Shown: positions 1 through 7,009 of the stretch, one piece after another | Layout: each line of letters begins with the position of its first letter | Numbering within the stretch: the stretch's first letter is position 1 | DNA from: Sphingobacterium sp. UBA1575 | Lineage (GTDB): Bacteria; Bacteroidota; Bacteroidia; Sphingobacteriales; Sphingobacteriaceae | Assembly (NCBI GenBank): GCA_002322865.1 | Contig: DCOH01000048.1 | Span: 138,028-149,995, forward strand | DNA length: 11,968 bases | Direction of reading: 5' to 3' | The notes under the pieces: generated by a model | Seen by the model: only the letters and a program-made list of their open reading frames with translations | What the model was told of the DNA's origin: nothing | Database searches by the model: none | Translations under genes and position numbers: made by a program

Positions 1-1
1 C

Positions 2-541
2 CTATCGGATAACAGCCAAATGTTCGCCTATTTCAATGTCTCGGAACCCGAATATTTGGATTATCAAGCGAATATCGCCAACAGAGGCGATAACCATGTT
101 AAGCTGCTCCTAGCGAACAATGAACTGTTGGACGCAACGGGAATCGTAGAAACGATCGAGGGCGAATTTGATAATGAAACCGGAAATATTGCATTCCGTG
201 CCAGGTTTGCTAATCCGAAAAGCCTACTTCGGAATGGGGAAACCGGAAAGGTGCAGATGACCGTTCCGATGAAACATGCGCTGTTGATCCCTCAAAAAGC
301 TACCTATGAAATCCAGGACAAGAAATATGTTTACCTCGTGGATAAGGAAGGAAAAGTGAGTTCCAAAATGATTCAGATTGGTGCTACATTACCCGATATT
401 TATGTGGTATCAGGAGGGCTATCCAGCAACGATAAGATCCTTTTAGAGGGTATACAGAAAGTAAAAGATGATGATAAGATCAAGTACAGCTTTGTAGCAC
501 CTAAAGATGCGATCGGCAACTTGAAAATGAAAACGGAATAA
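2..541 (+). CDS. RND efflux periplasmic adaptor subunit (membrane fusion protein), 5'-truncated
   Basis: C-terminal part of an AcrA/MexA-type adaptor that links an inner-membrane RND pump to an outer-membrane channel in the periplasm. The frame is open from base 2; the Met at 20 is internal, so the true start lies upstream of the window. What remains is the beta-barrel and membrane-proximal part: FAYFNVSEPEYLDY near the edge is the typical barrel strand of Bacteroidota adaptors, and GETGKVQM followed by ALLIPQKATYEI is the conserved strand-turn before the last domain. The signal peptide or lipobox, the hairpin and most of the lipoyl domain are missing. It ends TAA, 17 bases before the pump gene, so the two are almost certainly co-transcribed. 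The family call is firm; the substrate cannot be told. Confidence 0.93.
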   Translation, partial: LSDNSQMFAYFNVSEPEYLDYQANIANRGDNHVKLLLANNELLDATGIVETIEGEFDNETGNIAFRARFANPKSLLRNGETGKVQMTVPMKHALLIPQKATYEIQDKKYVYLVDKEGKVSSKMIQIGATLPDIYVVSGGLSSNDKILLEGIQKVKDDDKIKYSFVAPKDAIGNLKMKTE

Positions 542-558
542 CCTTAACCCACAGAAAC

Positions 559-3500
559 ATGTTTAATCGTTTTATAAATAGACCGGTACTATCCATCGTC
601 ATCTCCCTGATCATTGTATTTCTGGGTTTATTGGCGATGTCCCAATTGCCTGTTACCCAGTTTCCATCGATCTCGCCGCCAAAAGTGAACATCACAGCGG
701 AATATCCGGGAGCGAACAATGAGTTGATGATCAAATCGGTGATCATCCCCTTGGAGCGGGCCATCAATGGGGTACCTGGCATGAAATATATGGCTTCGGA
801 TGCCGGAAATGATGGTGAAGCCACCATACAGGTGGTATTTGAATTGGGGACCGACCCGAACCAGGCTTCCCTCAATGTGCAGAATAGGGTGGCTTCCGTA
901 GTGAATAAGCTGCCACCGATCGTCGTTCGTGAAGGGGTGAAGATCACCCGTGAAGAGTCCAATATGTTGATGTACATCAACCTGTATTCAGATGAAAAAA
1001 ATCTGGATGGAAACTTCATGTACAATTTCGCGGATATCAATATTATTTCCGAATTGCGCCGTGTTCCAGGTGTCGGCGTAGCCGATATCCTGGGTAATAG
1101 GGCCTATGCGATGCGGATCTGGCTGAAGCCTGATCGGATGACCGCCTATAAGATTTCTGCGGAAGAAGTGATGAAAGCTTTGGAAGAACAGAGTTTGGAA
1201 GCTTCTCCAGGTCGTACCGGTGAATCCTCCGGTATCAAGTCCCAATCTTTTGAATACATCCTTAAATATCCGGGCCGTTATACCACAGAAGCCGAATATG
1301 GGAATATTGTGCTGCGGGCAAGTGCGAATGGGGAAATGCTCCGGTTGAAGGATGTGGCAGATATTCATTTTGGTTCTGCCATGTACGATATCTACTCGAC
1401 CTTGGATGGAAAACCTTCCGCAGCGATCGTCTTGAAACAATCGTATGGTAGTAATGCCTCCCAGGTCATCAAGGATGTAAAGGCACAGATGGAAGAATTG
1501 TCGGCTAATTTTCCGAAAGGATTGCATTATGAAATTTCCTACGACGTATCGCGATTTTTGGATGCGTCCATTGAAAAGGTGGTGCATACCTTGGTGGAAG
1601 CCTTTATTTTGGTAGCCATTGTGGTCTTTGTATTCCTGGGCGATTGGCGGTCTACCTTGATCCCGACCATCGCCGTTCCGGTATCCCTCATAGGTACCTT
1701 CCTGTTCATGCAGTTTTTTGGAATCACGATCAACCTGATCAGTCTTTTTGCGCTGGTGCTGGCGATCGGGGTGGTGGTCGATGATGCGATCGTCGTCATC
1801 GAGGCCGTCCATAAGAAGATGGAGGAAGACCATATATCCGCCTATAAAGCGACCAAGAGAGCGATGGGCGAAATAGCAGGAGCCATCGTAGCCATTACCT
1901 TTTTGATGGCGGCGGTATTTGTACCGGTAGCCTTTATGTCGGGCCCGGTGGGCATCTTTTACCGTCAGTTTGCCATTACGATGGCCACCTCTATTATCCT
2001 ATCCGGAATTGTGGCCTTGACCTTAACCCCAGCACTCTGTGCCATCATGCTGAAAAACCATCATGGTAAAAAGAAAAAGCAATCGCTGTTGGATAAGGCT
2101 TTAGGAGCCTTCAATAGGGGATTTGACGGGGTAACCGTGAAGTACATGCAGGTGCTGAACAAGATCGTGAACAAGCGTTTGTTGACTTTCCTGATCCTGA
2201 CCGCCTTCTGTATAGGTACTTATTTCGTGAATAATTCCGTTCCTACGGGCTTTATCCCTGGTGAAGACCAAGGGATGATCTATGCGATCATCCAAACCCC
2301 TCCGGGATCGACCTTGGAGCGGACCAACCTTGCGGCCAACAAGCTGCAGGATGAGGCGGAGCGTATTGATGGTATCCAATCGGTGTCTTCTTTAGCAGGT
2401 TATGAGATCCTGACCGAAGGTACAGGTGCGAATACCGGTACGTTATTGATCAACCTGAAAGACTGGTCGGAAAGAAAGGAATCGGCACATGAGATCATGG
2501 AACAATTGGAAGCCAGCGCGAAGAACATCCCTGGTGCCTCCATTGAGTTCTTCCAGCCTCCTGCCGTTCCGGGTTATGGTGCTGCCGGTGGATTTGAACT
2601 GCGTTTGCTCGACAAGACCGGAAGCAACGATTTCCAACGCATGGAGCAGGTGAGCAAGGATTTTGTGAAGGAACTGAACAAACGTCCGGAACTATCTTCC
2701 GTGTTTACTTTCTATTCGGCGAGTTTCCCGCAATACATGCTGCGCATCGACAATGATATTGCCCACCAGAAAGGGGTTTCCATCGAAAATGCGATGAATA
2801 CCCTGTCAACCTTGGTAGGTAGTAATTACGAAACAAACTTCATCAAGTTTGACCGACAGTACAAGGTGATGGTTCAGGCTTCGCCGCAATACCGGGCACT
2901 TCCGGAGGATATCCTGAAATTATACGTGAAGAATGATAAAGAGGAGATGGTTCCATTTTCCGCATTCATGCACATGGAAAAGGTATATGGACTATCGGAA
3001 ATCACCCGACACAATATGTACATGGCTTCGGAGATCTCTGGTGCCGCTGCGCAGGGCTACAGTAGTGGAGAGGCCATCAATGTGATCAACGAGGTGGCCA
3101 AGAAATCCTTGCCGAAGGGTTATGGGATTGACTGGGCAGGTATCTCCAAGGATGAGATTGCCCGTGGAAATCAGGCGGTGTACATCTTCCTGATCTGTTT
3201 GGGATTTGTGTACCTGATCCTAGCGGCGCAATATGAGAGTTTTGTGCTTCCATTTGCGGTTATCCTTTCCTTACCTGTGGGAATCTTTGGTGCCTTTCTA
3301 TTATTGAAACTGCTGCATCTAGAAAACAATATCTATGCACAGGTTGCCCTGGTGATGCTGATCGGGCTATTGGGTAAGAATGCGGTGCTGATCGTGGAGT
3401 TTGCCTCCCTGCGGCACAGTCAAGGCTTATCGATCTACAAGGCAGCGATGGAAGGTGCGCAGGTTCGTTTCCGACCGATCCTGATGACCTCCTTTGCCTT

Positions 3501-3720
3501 TATCGCCGGCTTATTGCCTTTGGTCTTTGCAACTGGCCCCGGTGCTATCGGAAACCGGACCATCGGAACGGCAGCGGCCGGAGGGATGCTCTTTGGAACG
3601 CTGTTCGGGGTAGTGATCATCCCGGGGCTGTACTTTATTTTCGGTACCATAGCATCTAAACGGAAATTGATCAAACAGGAAGAGGATTCACCATTAACGG
3701 AGGAAATCGATGGACATTAA
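559..3720 (+). CDS. RND multidrug efflux pump, HAE1 family, inner-membrane permease (AcrB-like)
   Basis: Proton-driven exporter that takes substrates from the periplasm or membrane and passes them to the outer-membrane channel. The product has 1053 residues, the usual HAE1 length (AcrB 1049). It begins with the typical first transmembrane helix (MFNRFINRPVLSIVISLI). The proton-relay residues are present: tandem Asp408-Asp409 in TM4 (GVVVDDAIVVIE), Lys940 in TM10 (LLGKNAVLIVEF), and Arg970 and Thr977 in the TM11 segment around RPILMT. Two large porter loops follow TM1 and TM7, as expected from the internal duplication. In the region corresponding to the AcrB switch loop, the Phe-rich segment is replaced by AGYEILTEGTGANTG (Tyr615 and Ile617 in the columns of AcrB Phe615 and Phe617), suggesting altered substrate handling. 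The start ATG follows the adaptor by 17 bases without a clear ribosome binding site. The 3' end overlaps the channel gene by 11 bases. No regulator gene is in the window. Confidence 0.97.
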   Translation: MFNRFINRPVLSIVISLIIVFLGLLAMSQLPVTQFPSISPPKVNITAEYPGANNELMIKSVIIPLERAINGVPGMKYMASDAGNDGEATIQVVFELGTDPNQASLNVQNRVASVVNKLPPIVVREGVKITREESNMLMYINLYSDEKNLDGNFMYNFADINIISELRRVPGVGVADILGNRAYAMRIWLKPDRMTAYKISAEEVMKALEEQSLEASPGRTGESSGIKSQSFEYILKYPGRYTTEAEYGNIVLRASANGEMLRLKDVADIHFGSAMYDIYSTLDGKPSAAIVLKQSYGSNASQVIKDVKAQMEELSANFPKGLHYEISYDVSRFLDASIEKVVHTLVEAFILVAIVVFVFLGDWRSTLIPTIAVPVSLIGTFLFMQFFGITINLISLFALVLAIGVVVDDAIVVIEAVHKKMEEDHISAYKATKRAMGEIAGAIVAITFLMAAVFVPVAFMSGPVGIFYRQFAITMATSIILSGIVALTLTPALCAIMLKNHHGKKKKQSLLDKALGAFNRGFDGVTVKYMQVLNKIVNKRLLTFLILTAFCIGTYFVNNSVPTGFIPGEDQGMIYAIIQTPPGSTLERTNLAANKLQDEAERIDGIQSVSSLAGYEILTEGTGANTGTLLINLKDWSERKESAHEIMEQLEASAKNIPGASIEFFQPPAVPGYGAAGGFELRLLDKTGSNDFQRMEQVSKDFVKELNKRPELSSVFTFYSASFPQYMLRIDNDIAHQKGVSIENAMNTLSTLVGSNYETNFIKFDRQYKVMVQASPQYRALPEDILKLYVKNDKEEMVPFSAFMHMEKVYGLSEITRHNMYMASEISGAAAQGYSSGEAINVINEVAKKSLPKGYGIDWAGISKDEIARGNQAVYIFLICLGFVYLILAAQYESFVLPFAVILSLPVGIFGAFLLLKLLHLENNIYAQVALVMLIGLLGKNAVLIVEFASLRHSQGLSIYKAAMEGAQVRFRPILMTSFAFIAGLLPLVFATGPGAIGNRTIGTAAAGGMLFGTLFGVVIIPGLYFIFGTIASKRKLIKQEEDSPLTEEIDGH
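3699..3704 (+). promoter_or_regulatory. Shine-Dalgarno-like GGAGGA before the channel gene
   Basis: GGAGGA lies five bases before the ATG at 3710, inside the last codons of the pump gene. Bacteroidota genes mostly lack such sites, but here it supports the 3710 start and fits translational coupling across the 11-base overlap. It could also be a chance result of Glu/Gly codons. Confidence 0.45.
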
Positions 3721-5158
3721 TTATAATAAGCGTATAAGTTGGTTGGGAATGGGCTTATTTGCCCTATCGCTTGTGGGATGTAAGGTCCCACAGGCTACCC
3801 AAATGAAGGAAAATAAACAAATGCCGGCTGATTTCTCAGATGTACAGGCAGGCAGGGATACGGTGAGTTCGGCTTCCATTCCTTGGAAGCAGTTTTTTAC
3901 CGATCCGAACCTTGTTTCATTGATCGATACGGCATTAAAGAACAACCAGGAATTGAACATCACCCTGCAGGAACTGGAAATCGCGAAGAATGATATCCTG
4001 TTGCGGAAAGGGGCCCTGAAACCGATCGTAGGTATACGTGCTGGCGGAGGCTTGGAAAAAGTGGGGCGTTATACTTCACAAGGAGCGGGGGATGCATCTA
4101 CAGAGATGACCCCGGGCCATGAGATGCCCGATCCGTTGGGCGACCTGAATATAGGGGCCTATGCCCATTGGGAAGTGGATATCTGGAAAAAGCTGAAGGA
4201 TGCGGAGCAATCGGCGGTTAATCGATACTTGGCAACGGTAGAAGGAAAGAATTTCGTGTACAGTTCGCTGATCGCTGAAATCGCCAATTCCTATTATGAG
4301 CTGTTGGGATTTGATTATCAGTTGAACATCATCCGACAGAATATCCAATTGCAGCAAAAAGCCTTGGATGTGGTGAAAGCCCAAAAGGAAGCTTCCCGGG
4401 TAACGGAATTGGCCGTGAAGAAATTCGAGGCGGAGTTGGCTAAGACCAAGGGATTAGAGTTTTCCAGCCTACAGCAGATCAAGGAAACGGAAAACCGGAT
4501 CAATTTCTTGCTGGGACGATATCCACAGCCTATTCAAAGGAGCTCGGAAGGCTTTATGGAACAGGTTCCTGCGATGTTGAAGGTCGGTATTCCGAGCCAA
4601 TTGCTGAGCAATAGGCCCGATATCCTCCAAGCGGAATATGAGCTGAAAGCGGCAAAACTGGATGTTCAGGTGGCCCGTAAGGAGTTTTATCCTTCCTTGG
4701 ATATCACGGCGGGATTAGGCCTGCAAGCCTTTAAACCAAGCTACCTATTCCGCTTGCCGGAATCCTTATTGTTTAATCTGGCAGGAGATCTAGCAGCCCC
4801 ATTATTGAACAAGAATGCGATTACGGCCGAGTTCCGGTCTGCAAATGCCAAGCAGATCCAGGCGATCTATAATTACGAACGATCCTTGTTGAACGCCTAT
4901 AGTGAGGTATCCACCCAGCTTTCCAATATTGAGAATCTGGAAAAGGGCTATCAATATAAGCATGAAGAAGTGGATGCCCTGAACAATTCCATGAATGTTT
5001 CTACGGAATTGTTCCGTTCGGCACGTGCAGATTACCTGGAAGTGCTGATGACCCAAAGGGATGTGCTGGATGCGAAATTGGAACTAGTAGAGATCAAAAA
5101 ACAACAATTAAGCGCTGTCGTCAATGTGTACAAAGCATTGGGTGGCGGTTGGAAATAA
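3710..5158 (+). CDS. RND efflux outer-membrane channel lipoprotein, OprM/NodT family
   Basis: TolC-like outer-membrane factor that forms the exit duct of the tripartite pump. It has 482 residues, normal for OprM/NodT. The N-terminus is a lipoprotein signal peptide with lipobox LVGC (Cys24), so the protein should be lipid-anchored. The two internally repeated outer-membrane efflux halves are visible: an early segment with WKQFFTDPNLVSLID and a long helical stretch (about residues 65-270), then a second half starting near IPSQLLSNRPDILQAEYEL, the family's signature RPDI motif, with KEFYPSLDITAGLG after it. The C-terminal helix reads VNVYKALGGGW, the usual OprM ending. The start overlaps the pump gene by 11 bases and has an SD-like site. 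It is the last gene of the operon, followed at once by a terminator. Confidence 0.96.
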   Translation: MDINYNKRISWLGMGLFALSLVGCKVPQATQMKENKQMPADFSDVQAGRDTVSSASIPWKQFFTDPNLVSLIDTALKNNQELNITLQELEIAKNDILLRKGALKPIVGIRAGGGLEKVGRYTSQGAGDASTEMTPGHEMPDPLGDLNIGAYAHWEVDIWKKLKDAEQSAVNRYLATVEGKNFVYSSLIAEIANSYYELLGFDYQLNIIRQNIQLQQKALDVVKAQKEASRVTELAVKKFEAELAKTKGLEFSSLQQIKETENRINFLLGRYPQPIQRSSEGFMEQVPAMLKVGIPSQLLSNRPDILQAEYELKAAKLDVQVARKEFYPSLDITAGLGLQAFKPSYLFRLPESLLFNLAGDLAAPLLNKNAITAEFRSANAKQIQAIYNYERSLLNAYSEVSTQLSNIENLEKGYQYKHEEVDALNNSMNVSTELFRSARADYLEVLMTQRDVLDAKLELVEIKKQQLSAVVNVYKALGGGWK

Positions 5159-5183
5159 AGAATTGGTTTGGTTAATTGGTTGG

Positions 5184-5214
5184 AGGTTGCACCTTAGGGT
5201 GCAGCCTCTTTTTT
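5184..5214 (+). terminator. Rho-independent terminator of the RND efflux operon
   Basis: A 10-bp stem (5184-5193 with 5198-5207, one G-U wobble) closes a four-base TTAG loop and is followed by six T at 5209-5214. It starts 25 bases after the channel stop codon. On the opposite strand the hairpin is not followed by a T-run, so it should work only for the + strand. The loop and right arm are also the stop codon and last codons of the convergent membrane-protein gene. Confidence 0.88.
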
Positions 5215-5964
5215 ATTTCGCATTAATTTTTTGTAGAGTTCTTCAGATGCTTTTCGTTTGGCCATTCTTTTGGTCATTAAATAGATCAGGATCAATAGGA
5301 TGATAAAGCAAAAAGCGGTGAGGATGGTAAAGCTGCTCAGAACCTGATAGAAAATAGAACTGCGCAGGTCGAAATAGGAAATGGGAAGAAAGAGGATGGC
5401 CTGTTGGGGGTTTTTAGCATTCACTAAGGTGACGACCGAATTAGAAACCAACATTTGTTCGGCAATCAGTAAAGTTTCCTGTTTTTTTTGGTTGATATTT
5501 TTATTTTCCCAACAGGGGAAATAGCGTTTTAAACTAAATTCCTGGGAATGGTTATATTCCTTTCCATTGGTTACGGTCTGATAGGCTATGTCCACATAGG
5601 AGAAGCCATCGCTTTTGAGTCCTTCAAAGTGGTGGGGTTCAAGATCCAATATCTCTGCTTGCTGTGGTTTCCAAGAAGGATGTGACCATTTGAATTCCTG
5701 AATATTCAAGTAGGGTGACACACTGAGGGCCATGTATAAGAGCAGGTAAACAAAGACAAAGGTGCTGAATAATTTAACGTAGATCTGGTTGGAGAAGGTA
5801 AACCGGAGGTTGTTTCGGATAAAAATAATCAGTATACTGATAGGAAAGCAATACAGGGCATATCGGAATGGGAGAATATAACCCACTATAACTAGCACAA
5901 AAAGCGTCATGATGGTTTTCCCCACATTGTCGCTTATTTTATCTCTTTTACGTTTAAATTCCAA
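5194..5964 (-). CDS. Membrane protein of unknown function, DUF3592-like extracytoplasmic segment
   Basis: I do not recognise a specific function. The 256-residue product has four likely transmembrane helices (about residues 17-33, 35-50, 64-83 and 206-230), a basic N-terminus and a Lys/Arg-rich C-terminal tail. Both ends are therefore probably cytoplasmic, with residues 84-205 outside. That loop (YVDIAYQTVTNGKEY, later VNAKNPQQAILF) resembles the strand pattern of DUF3592 proteins, a tentative match. The longest frame starts with TTG at 5964, about 15 bases after the start point predicted from the -7 box at 5987-5994. GTG at 5925 and ATG at 5910 are alternatives, the ATG placing the start directly at the first helix. 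Its 3' end is embedded in the terminator of the convergent efflux operon. It looks more AT-rich than the efflux genes. The gene is likely real; its function is unknown. Confidence 0.75.
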   Translation of the reverse strand: MEFKRKRDKISDNVGKTIMTLFVLVIVGYILPFRYALYCFPISILIIFIRNNLRFTFSNQIYVKLFSTFVFVYLLLYMALSVSPYLNIQEFKWSHPSWKPQQAEILDLEPHHFEGLKSDGFSYVDIAYQTVTNGKEYNHSQEFSLKRYFPCWENKNINQKKQETLLIAEQMLVSNSVVTLVNAKNPQQAILFLPISYFDLRSSIFYQVLSSFTILTAFCFIILLILIYLMTKRMAKRKASEELYKKLMRNKKEAAP

Positions 5965-5986
5965 AATTACGGTTACTAATTTTCAG

Positions 5987-5994
5987 CAAAGATA
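5987..5994 (-). promoter_or_regulatory. Bacteroidota -7 promoter box (TATCTTTG) for the membrane-protein gene
   Basis: Read on the - strand, 5994-5987 is TATCTTTG, an exact match to the Bacteroidota consensus TAnnTTTG. It lies 23 bases before the TTG start at 5964. Transcription would begin near 5980, giving a short leader. I see no convincing TTTG -33 element at the usual distance, only an AT-rich stretch. Confidence 0.55.
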
Positions 5995-6154
5995 AAGTCT
6001 ACTTAAAATTATCATAGAAAAATAAAAAAATAATTTATAAAAAATACTTAGGGTTGTTAATTTACCTGCAGCAAATTAAAAATGATGCCTAGGTTTCCAA
6101 CTTATGAATATATTTTTCGGAAGGCTTATGCTGTGGCTTAAAATATTAAATCAG

Positions 6155-6174
6155 ATTTCTCGCCATGGAGAAAT
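6155..6174. repeat. Short inverted repeat upstream of the SDR gene
   Basis: ATTTCTC at 6155-6161 is the exact reverse complement of GAGAAAT at 6168-6174, around a six-base centre. It sits about 110 bases before the SDR start. It could be a regulator-binding site or a weak hairpin. At seven base pairs in AT-rich DNA it may be chance. Confidence 0.3.
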
Positions 6175-6243
6175 GTTTTATGTTATAAGGAAAGGGTGCT
6201 AGGCGTATAAATGGAACAATTTATGTAGTATAACTAAAAGTAG

Positions 6244-6284
6244 ATGAAGAAGGAAATTTGATGAAGATTAAAGCGATTACATGA
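6244..6284 (+). other. Chain of two micro-ORFs overlapping the SDR start codon
   Basis: Three ATGAAGA starts occur at 6244, 6261 and 6281. The first opens a five-residue ORF (MKKEI, stop TGA 6259-6261) whose stop shares one base with the second ATG. The second opens a seven-residue ORF (MKIKAIT, stop TGA 6282-6284) whose stop overlaps the SDR gene's ATG as ATGA. MKIKAIT closely copies the SDR N-terminus MKIKVIIT, as if the gene start had been duplicated and then shifted out of frame. This could couple or dampen translation of the SDR gene; that is inference only. Confidence 0.45.
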
Positions 6285-6949
6285 AGATCAAGGTAATTAT
6301 AACAGGTTCAACAGGTATGGTTGGAGAAGGAGTACTGCTGGAATGTCTGCAGAACCCGGATGTAGAACAAATTTTATTGTTGAACCGAAATCCTTATGGT
6401 ATCGATCATCCGCAGGTGAAGGAGTTGATTCACCGTGATTTTAATAATCTGAGCAGCATCAAGGAGGAATTGTTGGGTTATGATGCTTGCTTCTTTTGTG
6501 CAGGTGTTTCCTCGGTGGGCATGTCCAAGGAGGAGTATTTTCGCATGACTTATACCTTGACCTTGAATTTTGCCAAGGATTTGGTAGCGATCAATCCGGA
6601 GATGGTTTTCTGTTATGTATCTGGTCGAGGTACCGCTAGTTCGGAGAATGGCCGAGTGAATTGGGCGAATGTGAAGGGGAAAACCGAAAATGACCTGATG
6701 CGTTTGCCTTTTCGGGCGGTATATAATTTCAGACCCGGGATCATGGGCCCCACCAGAGGGGCCAAAAATGTAAAGGGCCCTTTTAAGGTCATTGAATTCC
6801 TGTATCCATTCCTGCGCCCATTTAATAAAACCTACTTTTTGACTTTAGCCGAGGTAGGGCGTGCCATGGTCAACGTATCGTTGAATGGGTATAACAAACA
6901 TGTGCTGGAAATTCAGGATATTTCCTTCTTGGCCAATAATAATCAATAA
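6281..6949 (+). CDS. Atypical short-chain dehydrogenase/epimerase-like NAD(P)-binding protein
   Basis: A 222-residue Rossmann-fold protein of the NAD-dependent epimerase/TIP30-like (HTATIP2-like) group of the extended SDR superfamily. The nucleotide-binding glycine motif GSTGMVG is at residues 9-15, right after the first strand. LLLNRNP (32-38) is the second strand and its turn, which often contacts the cofactor. CYVSGRGT (111-118) carries the usual active-site Ser region. Where classical SDRs have YxxxK, this protein has Trp128-A-N-V-Lys132 followed by GKTE, so the catalytic Tyr is absent while the Lys is kept. RPG at 151-153 matches the family's substrate-side loop. It is short for an epimerase but normal for this subgroup. 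The reaction is unknown. It has no obvious operon partner: it is divergent from the upstream gene and convergent with the downstream one. Confidence 0.85.
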   Translation: MKIKVIITGSTGMVGEGVLLECLQNPDVEQILLLNRNPYGIDHPQVKELIHRDFNNLSSIKEELLGYDACFFCAGVSSVGMSKEEYFRMTYTLTLNFAKDLVAINPEMVFCYVSGRGTASSENGRVNWANVKGKTENDLMRLPFRAVYNFRPGIMGPTRGAKNVKGPFKVIEFLYPFLRPFNKTYFLTLAEVGRAMVNVSLNGYNKHVLEIQDISFLANNNQ

Positions 6950-6977
6950 GCTTTTCTTGAATCAATAAGCTTTTCTT
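6941..6977 (+). repeat. 19-bp tandem duplication spanning the SDR stop codon
   Basis: The 18-base block AATCAATAAGCTTTTCTT occurs at 6941-6958 and again at 6960-6977, a direct repeat with period 19. The first copy holds the last SDR codons and TAA stop; the second holds a redundant CAA-TAA. This looks like a recent slippage or tandem duplication. It lies in the 60-base gap between two convergent genes, where I see no strong terminator. Confidence 0.8.
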
Positions 6978-7009
6978 TAAAAAGTAAGCAATGTCCTCTC
7001 AACTTGGTT

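Larger units (their letters stand above)
5965..6280. other. AT-rich intergenic region between two divergent genes
   Basis: This stretch separates the - strand membrane-protein gene from the + strand SDR gene. It is strongly AT-rich, especially 6001-6060. It holds the - strand -7 box (5987-5994), a short inverted repeat (6155-6174) and the micro-ORF chain (6244-6284). No exact TAnnTTTG box was found for the + strand gene. The longest small ORF noticed, 6082-6141 (19 codons), has nothing to support it. I see no tRNA or recognisable structured RNA. Confidence 0.6.

Noticed and set aside
988..1833. 281-codon open frame on the - strand inside the pump gene
   Set aside because: It lies wholly antisense to a well-conserved HAE1 pump, its translation is low-complexity His/Arg-rich without any recognisable family, and no promoter is apparent.
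5161..5181. Direct repeat AATTGGTT with period 13 after the channel gene
   Set aside because: Two eight-base copies in low-complexity T/G sequence are not convincing as a binding site.
6082..6141. 19-codon ORF in the 5965-6280 intergenic region
   Set aside because: It has no ribosome binding site, promoter or recognisable peptide; an ORF of this length is expected by chance.
6950..7009. Possible terminator between the convergent SDR and barrel genes
   Set aside because: Only a five-base A/T-rich stem (CTTTT/AAAAG) could be drawn, too weak to call a terminator for either strand.
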